A DNA stretch of 64,000 nt from Blasia pusilla (GCA_050084515.1 CM114271.1:49166001-49230000), one strand, 5' to 3'; shown: positions 24,085 through 36,508, numbered from the stretch's first letter. A program made the numbers and translations. The notes: a model not told the origin generated them from the sequence alone.

Positions 24085-24595
24085 CTTAGATCTTGTGAAC
24101 CTATCAACCATCAACCCTTTGTGTTCCCATCTCAAGTGGAACAAGTCTTTAGGGAAGACAAGGGAACTTGACCAAGGCCAAGAAAATAATTACAAGATGC
24201 AAAATAGGATTTCCACTGCATCTACAGTCAGAGAGAGTAGTAATACATCAAGTGTGTGTAGACCCGATTCTATAGGGCACCTTTTAGATATGAGTGCAAC
24301 CATGGAGAGGGATGATCTCAGCAAAAATGTGGTGGCTTCTGATTTGAGTACAGAGGGGCAAGAAACATATAAGGGTTTTGAAAGAGAGGCAATGACTTAT
24401 GAGAGAGAAACATCACCTCTGCACATTATAATGGATCTAGATGGTGAAGGTAATGACAACTTTAGACATCCTAATACGCCCAAAAACTCTTCAAACTTGG
24501 AGAACTCTGATATTGGTGATGGATTTGAGAGTCCAGACCTATTGGATAAGGACCTTCATGCTCTACTCCCAATTGAACAAGAACGGGCACGGTAG
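24085..24595 (+). pseudogene. CACTA transposase, last part
   Basis: Directly after the chromovirus, the transposase frame cut at 18163 resumes with PFVFPSQVEQVF, a motif typical of the end of the DUF4216-like domain, and meets a stop within about 30 codons. A shifted frame then stays open to 24595 with an acidic, Ser-rich tail (IGHLLDMSATMERDDL, GDGFESPDLLDKDLHALL). I read this as one protein with a frameshift or small intron near 24150. Confidence 0.6.
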
Positions 24596-24635
24596 ATAAG
24601 GGAAAACAAAAGAAGAGCAGCAAAAATTCTTGGTG

Positions 24636-27600
24636 CTATTCCCTCAGAGTAAGTAGTTCACTACCTTGCATGAGATGTGAATTGCAATAATATTGCATGG
24701 TTTTCCATTCCTTCTTGCATGTAGTTTCCTTATTCGTAGAAAATGAGACTTGCATGATCTTACATAGATGATTGATGATGAAATCATTGTTTGGAAAGGC
24801 TGAGACCAACAAAGGCATCCATGAAAGCCTCATGTTGTAGAGCAATAGTGGCAGAGGTAGTGGAAAAGCGACGAAGTTTGAGATTGACATCAAAGGTCTT
24901 GGAGAGCTTACCAGGTCCTTCAATGCTTGAAAGCCTTAAGGATAATAAAATGAAAGATCCAGATTATATGCCAACTGAAGATTGAGAATACCAGAATGAT
25001 GAGGAGGAAGATGTACCTGATCCTCCATTCGTGAATAAAGATACTGGGCCGACATTCCATCCGATCCAAGTCAAAAGGGTAATTACAGTGATATGTTATA
25101 TACCATCTTCAGTAAGATTTTGTGTGGAATACATGATTCTTCCAATCTCTGTGTTTATTTATTATAGTACACTAACTTTTATTTCTCTTTCATATGTTCA
25201 GGGTACTGGAGGGAGAGAATTCCACGAATCTCATGCCAGTTATAAGGCACATGATTCAGGCCAAAGTGGGAGATCAGAAATGGGTTGGCAATATCCCCCA
25301 TGGCCAGAGAGTGGTAGCCAATACTGGGGTGGATCAATGGGTGCAAGGTGGTATACTCATGAGCGCGAGCCGTCAATGTTGAATCATGGCCCACATAGCT
25401 CTTATGGCTTGCCCCTAAACCCTTTCCCCCGACCACAATGGGGTCAAAAAACTCTTACGGCTGGACACATGATTGCTCAAGGCCAATGGTCTGGAGGCAT
25501 GTCTTGGTCACAACCTAGAGTTGTAGAATGCCCCTGGGTAGGCAATACCCAGTCATCTCTACCATCTGGATCTCACGCCGAATGGGGTACTTATACACAA
25601 ACTTTTACCCCGATGGGGAGTCAACAACAATGGAGGCCCATTCAACCTGGTTCTTCAGGCCAACCATGGGCAACGCCAAGTGTAACCTTCTTTCCACATT
25701 GTGTATTTGTGATCAAATTCTCTATTTTTAAGGAATGATAACTCTTTAACTCTTGATCTTCTCATGATGACTCAAAAAGTGGCCATTATTCTTTCCTGGT
25801 TCAGTGTGTTTTTTCAGATTGTGAGGTCCTGATTTCTTGTCTATAGTGTTGATGAAGGATGTAAGAGTGCTATCTCCATTTGTGGACAGGATGGAGCATC
25901 ATGCCCTCCGCCCCCTTATCCAACTGCAGGAGAAGGTTCTGACTCAACATTTTCTGATGGGCCATCGGGATTTGTTGGGACGAGTGTACATTCACACCAA
26001 AGTGACAGTCAGTCTCTCATGGCCCCTAGTCTCTCCAAACCCAGAAATAAAAGTGGGGGTATATCCACATGTAGCCGCTTTTGAGGCATGGTCTAAATGT
26101 CGACCAAGAATGTTGGATACAATTGGTTAGTGATCTGGTCTTTTATTCCCTATATTTTGTAACATGTGCATGTCTAAATTGATTTTCTTGCGCCTTTCAT
26201 TTCTTCAGGTGATAGGGCAAGTGCGAGGAGAAGTAGGACCAAGAGAGATTTGTGGAACCGTAATGTGGCTCAATGCAAGGACCAAAACCTACTACCTAGA
26301 TGTGAATTATTGCCTACTGGGGCTCCACAGACGAAGGTGCCCGGTTATGAGCCATGGTTGAATGACCTAAAGGTATGGACCCTACGCTATCTCAACTTAT
26401 CATGTGTCGAGATGAGTAGGCAAGAGGATATTAATGTGGCAACAGTTCGCAAGCACATTGAGAGTGCGTACACATATGTTGGGGCACCATCTTTATGTTT
26501 GGACTTTTTGAAGAAGAAATGTGCATAATTATTAAAAACAGAACGGTCCACGATGAAAGCATAGTGGGTGGCAAATGTGGCTCATGTTGATGTTCCTTGC
26601 CACCCTGATGCTAAGGAAGATGCATGGGGCCGTTTGGTAGATCAACTCCTCCCAAAAGATGGTGAACGCAAGATCAAAGGTTATGACTTTAAATCACAGT
26701 GGACGGGGAGGTTTAGAGGGGTTTTCTGTAAGTTATCCTTAGCTTTCATTTCTTTTATATTTATGATTTCTGCACTTTGGTGTTCAGATTGTTAACGTTT
26801 GACAATGCTAGTGATTCTAATTGTATTGTTGGGTTTCTCCATGTGTAGGGCAGAGGTGGATCAACCACACAAAGCAATGTAGGTGTTACTGACAATGGAC
26901 CAATTCCACAACAAGAGAGTCTTGTAAGTTAGCTATAATTATGTGTGAATTATTTCCTGTGTATTGTGAGGTTTGTTAATACATTGTAGATTTTTTCACC
27001 ACCTGATATATTCACTTTCATTGGTTTGTATGCAATCTTACCAATAGGAAGGAGGTGCGATAGTACCCTTCACCACGAAAGAACCTGAAGAGCAAACACC
27101 AACACGGAGTGATAGCCTTTACACTGGAGGTTCCCGAGTGAGTATAATGCTTCCGAGTTAAATCTGACTTATGATAGTGTTTAATTTATCTTCATACAAA
27201 GACTGATACAGCTTGGAGTTGGAGCTATATATTTGCAGGGAACATACTAACTATACGGATATCATTTTATTTTTCAGATGAGTGCAGAGTCAAGCATAAC
27301 CACTCAACTTCTGAAGATAGAGAAGAAATGGACTGCAGGTATGGGTGTCATCAAGGGTGATCTTGAGCAAAAATTGGAGAGGAACCAACTCCTCTTGGGT
27401 GAGAAGATGCCAATCAACCAATCCCTGATTGAGGAGAAGTTGGAAAAAAACCAGTAAGAACAAAAAGAGGCCTTTTCCATGCTTGTTGATATGATCAACA
27501 AGCTTTCAGAGAAGAAGAGACCTAAAGTGAATACATGTCGTCCTTCTAAGACTCATATTATGAGTGAGCAAGAAGGTAAGAGTCCTCTCTCAAGTTAGTT

Positions 27601-29065
27601 TCTTTTCAAGCATTGGTGTAGTTATTAGAAATTGATAAATTTTCCTCTGAAATTACATGGCAGATCTTGCTCGTGTCAAGGATGGCCCTTCAAAGATTGG
27701 AGTAGATGTTTTGGGTGCTCATAAGGAGGTATCAAGGGACTTGGATGGGCAAACTGAAGAGATTCGAGCTCGTAAGTATTGAGTTTAGAAAGTCCTGATT
27801 TTGTTTATAAAAATTATATCCTTTGTAAGTGTAGATTCTTTTAATTTCTTATAAATATTGTTGTTGTGTGATAGTCAAGAAGGCAAACGAATCAAAACCC
27901 TGCTCACCTTCTGAAAACCCTAGAGCAACAACTCTCTCAGGTTTGGTTTTCTTCCCCTCCGTTCTTTTGTTATCCCTACCCTTTCTATAGTTTCAAAGAG
28001 ATCTTCAATGCATTATGGTCTAAGATTATGTACAACAATTAAATGTGAAGTTCCAGCTTTGTGTATCGTTGTTGTTTGCTTTGACAACATACCTAAACAA
28101 CAACCCTCTCAGATTTCCTTTTCTTCCCCTCTCTACTTTTGTTATCCTTACACTTACTATAGTTTCAAAGAGATCTTCATTTTTTTTCCAGCAAGAGAAT
28201 ATGTATAGCAACTAAATGTCGATTTCCAGCTTGGTATATGCTTACACTTACTATAGATTCAAAGAGATCTTCAATTTTTTTACAGTAGGAGATTATGCAC
28301 AACAAGTAAGTATGTACAACAAGTAAATGTCAAGCTCTAGCTTGGTATATTTCCCTCTCTGATATTATAGCTATATATCAGTAGCCTTCTATGGATGTAC
28401 ATTCAACATAACAAAATTACTTTTCCTTTATTTTACTATCCTTTTGTACTATGCAAGTTTCATTGCTGGGGAGAAAGAGTCTTCTCCAAACAAAAAGAGA
28501 CGTGTTACAACGGTGCATTCTGACGCCATTCAAGCTGCAAGTAGTGAACATGACAACAATGTAAAGTCAGGAAGCAACAAAAAATACACTGGGAAGGTAT
28601 GCACGTGGACTTGGAAGAAAAACTTTCTTGCTTGACATGATAATCAAAACTTTATTCAAGTGCTAGAATATTTCATTTGAAAGAATTGTAACTAATAATG
28701 TGTTGTGTTATATGTCCAACACCAAGTTTATGCATTTGTTTCCTCCAAAGTCTCATCCGGGGATCTTGGGTTTGCAGATTCGTGTGGGTGATGAGGTTTA
28801 TCTCCTAAAGCCCAAGCTCAATAGGACAATTTTGGGCACTGGTGTTGTAACTGGCTTGAGCGAGGGCTTGAGTGGACAACACAAATTTCATGGGAGTGAT
28901 ATCCCATCGAGGGTGGTACGGGTGGATCTGAAGATTTTCCATCTTACATTCTTGGATCTTAAGTTATGGCAGCCAAATGAGGCTGGTATGCCACCCCAAT
29001 ACACTCTCGGTGATGCTCTTGGAGGTTCAGTACTTTGGCCTGAAGTAAATTTGAAGAAATCATAG
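24636..29065 (+). pseudogene. CACTA second gene, TnpA/Tnp1-like
   Basis: Multi-exon gene downstream of the transposase. In En/Spm the corresponding protein binds the element ends. Coding-like pieces: 24791-24985 (basic), 25196-25700 (Trp/Gly/Ser/Pro-rich low complexity), 26070-26126 (RPRMLDTIG), 26250-26528, 26568-26730, 27279-27590 (coiled coil), 27660-27775, 28465-28600 (basic, KKRRV nuclear-signal-like) and 28770-29065. The last piece reads VGDEVYLLKP, GTGVVTGL and TLGDALGGSVLWPEV, resembling the C-terminal domain of plant Tnp1/En-Spm-like proteins. Many junctions have GT-AG borders; stops at 24983 and 27455 suggest decay. Exon borders are approximate. Confidence 0.6.
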
Positions 29066-29469
29066 GCTAATATTAGATGTTCATGCCTACATGTAGACAA
29101 TACTTACTTACAGTAGTGCATTTTTTGTTGACTCGTTCTCTATGAAATCTCAAACTCTCCACAGAAATCCCTGTTGATTACTTATAGTAATCTTTATGAC
29201 CACTTTCTTTGTTGCTGAATTTACTTTTCTTGAATATGAGAGTACAGAATTTTATTCTAGTTCCTGCATTGGACAATTAGTAGTTTCCAATCATAAATTT
29301 GTTTTTACACCGCATTCTCAATTGATGAATGGAGTGTCTGAACTAAAATCTCCACCTTTCCTTTGATTTGGTTATTTTATCGATGCCTTGTGAAAATCAA
29401 TGCATGAATGGATATGCTACATTCTGCAAAGAGAACCTTAGCCTTCTATGATGAGACCTACTTCTGATT

Positions 29470-31340
29470 CCCATATCTTGAAGTCATTTAAATATCATTT
29501 GAATCATATTAGTCATAAATCATTCAGTCATATAGTGTAGCCACACTCTAGTCATATCACACCATATATATTCATTTAAACTACTGATGTCAAACATGTA
29601 CCAAATCATACTAAAACAATATGCAATCATTTAAACTACTGATCCAAACATGTACCAAATCATATTAAAACCATATACAGTCATTTAAAAGTCATATATG
29701 TAGGTACCTAGTCATATTCATCTATCATGCACTCATATTAATGAATCATGGAGTCATTCAGACCTCTCATGCAAACTATCAGTCATATAGAAGTTAGATT
29801 CTAGTCATAAAAAAAATGTATTAAAAAAAATATGGAACCATTTAAAAAAAATAAAATATATTTAAGTTCCTAGTCATATTCACAAAGCATGGAGTCAAAC
29901 AAAGTAGTCAGACTTGAGTCATACACAAAGAACATGTCATTTATTAAGTCGTATATAACCATTTAAAATCATTTAGACGAAACAAAATGATCAATATGAC
30001 TTAGTCATATTTGAAAGCTTAGTCATAGAATTGAATGTGAAGTCATTTTTATGAAATTCTCCGAACAATATGACTATAGTTGACTCATGATTTAAGTAGT
30101 CGTACTTGACGACTTGCCACGCCATATGCTGATATGGCCGTCATATTATATGACTTTAGTGACGTGTCAGTCATTTAAATAAAAATCTAGATGTCGCGAC
30201 CCTCATGACCAAACGAGTGCCAAAGCGGAACATCGGAACATTAGCGGGCTCGCGCTAAGATGGTTTGCGCGTCGGAGTGGTCTCGAAGAAGAGACAAGAG
30301 ACGGGACGCAAGCGAGGCTTCGCGTTTCAGATGTTATGGTCGCGATTGAGAAACCTGGACCAAACGGGGAACAAGACTTGAAATGAGTTGAGTCTAGAAA
30401 GTGGGTTGCCAAAGGAAGAATCCGGATTTGGGATGCCACTAGCCTTTGAGAGTTTCCGACTGTATTTATGGCCATAACTTTTAGCGCCCAGATACATTTG
30501 GATTGAATAAGGGTGCGTTGGAAGACTTATGGAAACGGTTCAAATGCACTAAAGATCTCTGCAAACGCATAAGCAGCGGCTGAAAAACAACCCGGAAACG
30601 ACTGTAAGTAGAGTCGGGTTGAGGGTCACAATGAAGGGCCCGACCCTCCTTTTCCAAAGGGGTTATTGGAGAACCCAGAAGTACTAGTAAGGGGGAAGGT
30701 CTCCAAGAGTGCTTGGAACTCGAACCCCACTTTGGGCGCCACGCAGCGGCTCAAGGGCATGGAACGGATCGAGAGTTTGGGGTTGGGTTGGAAAACTTGA
30801 ACCAAGTCTATGGAGGCGATTTTAGAAATCTCTCTTGGATTTCACCCCGCGACTCAATTACTTGGGTCTCGATTTGGAACTCACACGAGGTCCGTTGAAC
30901 AGTTGGGATCGCTAGGCGCACAAGTGCCGTTTTAGGTTTCTAAACTACTCAGGAAGTCTGTTCCAAGTCTTGAAGGACTTGCCATGTTTTGGAAACTAGG
31001 AAGTAAGGAAGGTTGAGCTTGATGAGACGCTGAGTTGAGAACTCGGTGGGTTAGAACGCAGGTTGACCCAGACCCGACTAACGAGAGTGCGTGTTTGGGT
31101 GCAGACCGACGATGAGATCGTGTCCACTTAAACGTCCTTCAACGCGATAAAGGTTGACGTTTAAGGAGAGTAGGGGCGCGACACTAGGTCTCTCATCCTA
31201 AAATGACTTGAGTCATGGTATGGTAGATGACTAGGCTTTTATTACTCCATGAGTCATCAGTCATTTCCAGTCATTTTAAGGCATATATGACTTGAGGGAG
31301 TCATATGAGCCTGTTTTAAAACTATGGAATTGTTCTAGTG
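29470..31340 (+). repeat. CACTA subterminal AGTCAT array and right terminus
   Basis: About twenty GTCAT motifs, mostly AGTCAT and in both orientations, are spread over 29480-30180 and 31195-31305. The density is far above neighbouring DNA. The array ends in the terminus GTTCTAGTG at 31340. In En/Spm, TnpA binds repeated subterminal motifs, so AGTCAT is the likely binding motif here. The array contains a 55-bp tandem duplication (29572-29626 and 29627-29681) and is split by the solo LTR at 30192-31183. Confidence 0.7.
30187..31188. mobile_element. Solo LTR, about 992 bp, with near-perfect target duplication
   Basis: A GC-richer block inside the AT-rich subterminal array starts TGTCGCGACCCTC (30192) and ends GGGGCGCGACA (31183), giving TG...CA ends and a short imperfect inverted terminal repeat typical of LTRs. 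It is flanked by CTAGA (30187-30191) and CTAGG (31184-31188), a 5-bp duplication with one transition. No primer site, purine tract or coding sequence is present, so it is best read as a solo LTR left by recombination. The strand is not determined. Confidence 0.75.
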
Positions 31341-32689
31341 TAGAGATATGGAGGATCGGGGTTGGATGTGCAGGGAGGCATCACCTACACAAATGGAGGC
31401 AACTGTAATTGTTACACGTGGAGCAATTGTAGAGTTGGATCCATAGAGAGGGAAAGCCAGAAAATAGACTAGACTTGGTAAGTCATTTACTTTTTTTGAG
31501 GCAATAAGGATCCCATCGATGGTCCTCATTTCATTTCCAAAAGGTTAGATATTTTTTGTGTGCAAGCATGAGCTATATGATAGACAATGAAAGAAGTGAG
31601 TGCCATGACTCGTATTGTTGATGCTCAAGAGGAGCTCCTGTCATGTATATTTTAAAAGGGAATCCAATGTCATTTATGACGCCTCGTGCTTTTTGGCTTC
31701 CGATGTTGTGATATAGGGAGGTATGCCACGCTAAGGTGTTTTTGTTGGATGTTAGGCTATGTGAGCATGGAGACGGTATTCTTGCCTCAAGTTGAGAGGT
31801 AGTTGTAGAGGAGTTGATGGAAACTACAAGGGATTTCTTCTTGCCTCTGAGTCAAAGTTTCATATTTATGGTTGTATTGCGATTGTGATTAGGGAGTGCA
31901 TATCATGTTGGTGTCTTGCAACTACGACGCAAGGTAGTCACAAAGTGCAACTAGCTTAATGCATAAAATTTAGGTTTATGGAATTGCAAAGGAGCCATAA
32001 AAGAGAACTTGGAGCTACAAAGACTTATCTCTATAATTTTATATATGTATAAAAGCTTCAATGAGAGGGTTGGGTTGCTCATTTCATATTTTTGACCTTG
32101 CAAGTTAGCCCAAGGATATGGGGAGTATTGGAGAAGGTGATATTTTTGGTTGGGAGTGCAAGGAATCATAGGAGTTCATGTATTCTTTGGTTTGTATTGG
32201 CAAGAGGGTTTACCCATCTAATCCTATATATCGTGATAGTGGATGTTCATCCAACGTTTCTCCTAATACATTGTGTGCGAAGTCAACATACCATACCTTC
32301 ATTCACGAAGATAGCGAGCATGTTGGTGGAAGAATTCAAACTCATAAGCACTAAAGAAAGTTTAAGCGGTATCATATAAGAAAATCATCCACTATGTAAA
32401 TTTCTCTCTTATTAGTGTTAGAGATAGTTTCATAAGAATTAAGTAATTAGTTTAGGAAAATGAAATCTTCGTGTTTAAATATTTTTATGGTGCCTCATTT
32501 GTGCAGGTAAACTTTAAGAAAAGAGGTAATAAATGATGCACGAGAGTATAAAATTAAATTCATGGATGGGTGTATTCATGAAAATAAAGATGAAGTAGTC
32601 TTGGTTGGTGGCTGGATAGTACATTGGGGTAATTTCAAGGATATAAAGTGAGTCGATGAGGATATTTTGGAAGAGATAACTTGTAATCT
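31341..32689. other. Non-coding interval right of the CACTA element
   Basis: No gene is supported. Short open frames on both strands have no recognised motif. The sequence resembles decayed repeat DNA but I could not assign a family. Confidence 0.35.
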
Positions 32690-33140
32690 ATTTATGTTAA
32701 AATAAATTGGCTAAGCCTTAAGAGGAAGTCATGTGGCATAAGATAATATTATCCTTATTTCGTTATCTTGTGGATCCCTTGTGAGTATATAAAGAGGAGG
32801 GACCTTCAAGGGTTCATCATCTTCAACTTCATTTCTTGAGTTTCCCTTGTTATTCTTAAGTGGATGGAATTGGGCTTGCTTGCTCTTCCAATGAGAGTGG
32901 ATTACCCATTTTGGGAAAAGGACTTGGCTAAGATTTATTCTTTAAGAGTTTTGAGAGTTTGATATATGTGGAGATGGGTATTTGGAGAGACTTTTCATCT
33001 TATGGAAGTTCTTATCATACGAGGGATAATGGATGATTTTTGGCTTGTTACTTTTCTAATGAGAGTGGAGTATCCCTCTTGGGAGAGCAACTCCACCAAA
33101 ATCCATTCTTGAGGAGAATAGAGGATATTTTTCAATCACG
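32690..33140 (+). repeat. LTR end and leader of a second Ty3 family
   Basis: The order GTCATGTGGCATAAG, AGTATATAAAGAGG, then CTCTTCCAATGAGAGTGG matches the reverse-complemented 5' LTR and leader of the chromovirus at 23700-24084 (GACATGTGGCATAAGG, AAGTATATAAAGG, CTCTTCCAACGAGAGTGG). The LTR end lies near 32860; its left edge is unclear. A second GAGAGTGG copy near 33060 suggests a duplicated leader segment. The primer binding site is not recognisable. It reads on the forward strand and is a different, more diverged family. Confidence 0.6.
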
Positions 33141-33807
33141 AATAGGGGTGGAGCACGAATCATACATGATTTTCCTTTTCTCAACCCTTACAAAGTACAC
33201 ATTCTCTTTGTAGATAGATCTTGGTTTACTTGTTATCTAGTCTACCATTTTGGAGAGACATTCATAAACCTGGTCATGCAATCTCCAACCTCGATGATAC
33301 TTCCACGTACGGAAGAACATGAGATTGTACTTTGCATGTTCTTATATAGCAATATATGGATGATAATAGGAATGTTTAAGTAGGATTTAACACTAGTTGT
33401 GCCTTTTTTCTTGTGTATAATCGTAAAGTAGTTTATAAGGACTTCAAAATTAAGAATTTTGAGATTAGATGTTATGAAGAAGTGATCGTCTCGGCACTAT
33501 CATTCGTGATTCCTATTGTAAGAGAATGGAGAGTGTATAAAGTGATTTTGTACTGAATAGGGAAACTTATTAAAGAGTTGATCTTGCATGAACGACTAGT
33601 ACAGCCAGAAGGTCCGCCCTCATTTGAAGAAAAACTCTCGATACGACAACGAATGGAGTATTTGCCTCATACCAAAGAGCCTTGATATTTTGAGGAGTAT
33701 TTTGTTGAGCAACGCATTGCACGCTTGGAAGAGTATGAGATAGACTACATCTCATAGGAAGCATGATGTCAAAGGGAATTAGATCAACTTCTTTATGGAG
33801 AAAAGTA
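33141..33807 (+). pseudogene. Pre-gag ORF pair of a second Ty3 family
   Basis: Frame A (33141 to a stop at 33381) reads RGGARIIHDFPFLNPYK, then DRSWFTCYLVYHFGE. Frame B (about 33320-33556) reads FNTSCAF, VVYKDF, YEEVIVSALSFVIPIVREW and ends VILY. Both match the pre-gag ORFs at 23138-23580 at the protein level while the DNA has diverged widely, and B is again in the -1 register relative to A. After the B stop the same frame continues to 33807 with three further stops (EGPPSFEEKLSIRQRMEYL, FEEYFVEQRIARLEEYE). No gag follows. It is a decayed relative with shared ancestry and unknown function. Confidence 0.55.
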
Positions 33808-34049
33808 ATCTTGCATTATTGTAATAAAATTTTTATATCATAATAAAATTTTCCTGTTATTATACAAAATATAGATGTTGTATTCATTGAAAATTTTGTA
33901 TATACATCATGATACACTTTGTTTAAACTTTTATGAAGCTTGTCTACTCCTAAGGATGTGTGTAATAATATACTTCCAACCTTGAAGGGGAGGGTGATTG
34001 ATGTAGAAACATTGCTCCATTTGTAGGGGAAGACAAAGGATTCATCACT
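33808..34049. other. AT-rich non-coding interval
   Basis: No coding frame or known repeat is recognised. Confidence 0.35.
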
Positions 34050-34560
34050 CTATCGATCATCTCATTTATAAAATTTCGTGTCCACTCTTATGACACTAGA
34101 GGATGTCGAGCCCCAAAGGAATATCCAATACCACTAGCACCTCAATGCAATCACTTGGAAGGTGCGGAAATCCAACTCTATAGACTCCTCCAAAACTCCA
34201 TCATATGGCAAGTTCCCTTCGATAATTTTTGTGTCATTTTTGGATACTCATGATTTTTGCTCAAATATGCAATATACTTTACTATCTTGAGTCCGTGTTC
34301 ATCTCTTCTTAAGTGCCCTAATCCAAAAATGCCAACCATCCCCTCGTATCTGCGTGAATGATCGATCATTGGAAAGAAGTCTAATGATCTGCTCCACAAC
34401 ATCTGTATTGAGTGTTGGGTAATCAACCATGTTCTCTCCAACATGGTGATGTTGAAGTATATCAATCATGTAGGCTCGAAATTGGGGGAATCGTGCTCGT
34501 GGTGTAGTAGTGGGGCATGCATCCCTATTTGCGCTATATTAGTCTAACCACTCTTTCAAA
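34050..34560 (-). pseudogene. Coding-like remnant of unknown family
   Basis: On the reverse strand a 95-codon open frame (34178-34465) and its continuation downstream read like decayed protein: RAYMIDILQH, RYEGMVGIFGLGHLRR, GLKIVKYIAYLSKN, then GNLPYDGVLEE and TFQVIALRC. A single stop and one or two shifts separate the pieces. The length and ordered composition favour a former coding exon of a repeat element. I do not recognise a domain. Confidence 0.35.
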
Positions 34561-34699
34561 CATAAATTGTTCATAAGAAAAAATATATGTGTATGTATGG
34601 GAGTGGTGAGTCTCACTCAAATAAACCTTTGCAAATGCTTCATATGCTACCGTATCGATATCATTGTCACCATCCTCATCATCCATTAAATCAGACGCC

Positions 34700-36508
34700 T
34701 GTGGGTTTGGAGTGGCAATATGGAGGTGACCTGACCCAACAACTTGGATGTGTAGAACATGGCTTCACCTAATATGTATCCCTCAACCATACTTTCCTCC
34801 ATATGGGTAGCAAGTCATTCATCAATCGATGGAGGTTGTACGTCTTCTAAGGATTGTAAGAGGCTCGGTACACCGTCAGTAGAAACTAACATGTAAGCAT
34901 CTCATCTCAAGGTCATCTAGCTATTCTTCTTGAATTTTTCATTTATAAGCAAGGTTTCTACATTAATGTGATTAGCACCACTATGGTTTGTGTCTCTATT
35001 TTCATTGTGCTTCTTCACATTTTGCTATTTACATTGCACTTTCAATAACTCCAAAGTGATCACTAGAAAATGACCAAGATTAAATCTATGTTTCATCATT
35101 TCTATCTATCTGATTATTAGCATCTTTACTACACTTATCAATTTGTAGACTACACGGTCACGAGGAAGAATTGTGGGAATTATTTTCAATCTAACGCATA
35201 CCGTGTGCCCTACGGTCATATCCAACGTCGTAGGTGCGTTATGTTGCGAGTAGACATAGTCTACCTAATGAGGTTTCATTAGGTAGATAGTCGATCGATA
35301 GCTACCTCCCCGAATGGTCGTATACTTTAATGTATCGCAATATTGCACAATCGCCAAATTCTCAAATGCCATGGGCATCACTCTCCAAAATAACTCAGCC
35401 ATTTGAGAAGATGCTCACATCCATACATCAAGGTCATCGAGGTTCAACACCTTACTAGCATCTTGACGAATGGCCGTAGGTAGATCCGGCTCTCAAGTTT
35501 AAAGGAAAAAGTACGATGAGAAAAATCCTAAGGATGCATGTGTGCTGAATCTGTATCCCATCACTAACCACGGCAAGTGGAGGTCCCAACCTTCTAGGTG
35601 ACCTTTCTGCAAGCCAAACTTGCGTAAACCTCTCTTCACCGTCTCCGCTAGTTCATTTGCCTCAAGATGATTTTACGAAGTGGTGCGGCCGTTAATCATT
35701 GCCTGATTGCACAATTTCTTGAAGCTCCTCATGAAACTTTGTACCCTAGTCTGTCAACACCTCAGTTGGTACGCCATAATGACTCAGCACTTGATCTAGG
35801 AAGACACACATTATCCCCTCACTCCCTTTGTGAAGCAATGCAACCAACTCTATCCACTTGGAGAAGTGCTCAACCATCACCAAGACATAACGATTATGGC
35901 GCTCCATCAAAGGTGAAGGCCTTGTAAAATCCAAACTCCATCTATAACCTAAACCCATGATAGGAAGTGGATGTAACTGTGTAGTATATAGGAATCTCTA
36001 TGTAGCAAGATAGACCAAATTCATTCGTGTTCAATGTCATAACCTTTTAAATTTTCTAGCAAATTGATCGAGCAAAGTCACTTTGTATTGCATACTTTTG
36101 AAATAGCTCTGAGGAGGCCGTAAGAGTTTCGCGAGGATATACAACATGAACAAACATAAGACATAAGACATACAACCAACCAATTTGACAGAGATTAAAG
36201 CCAACCTCCACTAGTAACTTCATCCTCGTCTAGAAAATTTGCAATTTTGCCTACTCGTCATTGGCAAAAGAAATCCCACGTACTCTATCCAAGCTCTTCC
36301 CAACTGTGCACCCCTAGCAGGTAACTCATTAGGTACTTCGTATGAGCTCTTCCGCACCTCCACCACATACATGCTCACCCTCCCTTCAAATGGCTCCTCT
36401 TAGCCCGAACTTATAGATACCTATCAATTTTATCACAAACTAGCCAGCCACAACTCTCCAAAGTTAGACAAATGTGTGGGCATGGCGGCACATGTACAAT
36501 ATTACAAT
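34700..36508 (-). pseudogene. Retroelement integrase remnant of the PHD-type family
   Basis: On the reverse strand the open part at 35746-35958 reads VEHFSKWIELVALL and LSHYGVPTEVLTD, the second carrying the second catalytic Asp of a retroviral-type integrase. Shifted frames downstream continue with ELAETVKRGLRKFGLQKG, WLVMGYRFSTHASLG and FENLAIVQYRDTLKY, then NAPTTLDMTVG, which corresponds to TAPTTLDITAG in the PHD-finger fragment at 13599-13949. No PHD finger is recognisable after it. Weak RNase H/integrase N-terminal coding character extends up to the inverted-repeat boundary at 36509. Multiple frameshifts and stops make it a dead copy. Confidence 0.6.

Larger units (their letters stand above)
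14972..31340 (+). mobile_element. CACTA (En/Spm) DNA transposon, interrupted, left end missing
   Basis: The element has a two-gene CACTA layout: a tnp2-type transposase (14972-18163, continuing at 24085) and a TnpA-like second gene (about 24640-29065), followed by an AGTCAT-rich subterminal region and a terminus reading GTTCTAGTG at 31332-31340. The base triplet after it is TAG, a candidate half of the usual 3-bp target duplication. A chromovirus with its own target duplication splits the transposase, and a likely solo LTR sits in the subterminal region. The left terminus was not found, so the start given is only that of the first recognisable gene. Confidence 0.75.

Noticed and set aside
29470-30180. 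CRISPR-like repeat array
   Set aside because: AGTCAT motifs have no constant spacer length or repeat size and sit next to a CACTA terminus in plant DNA.
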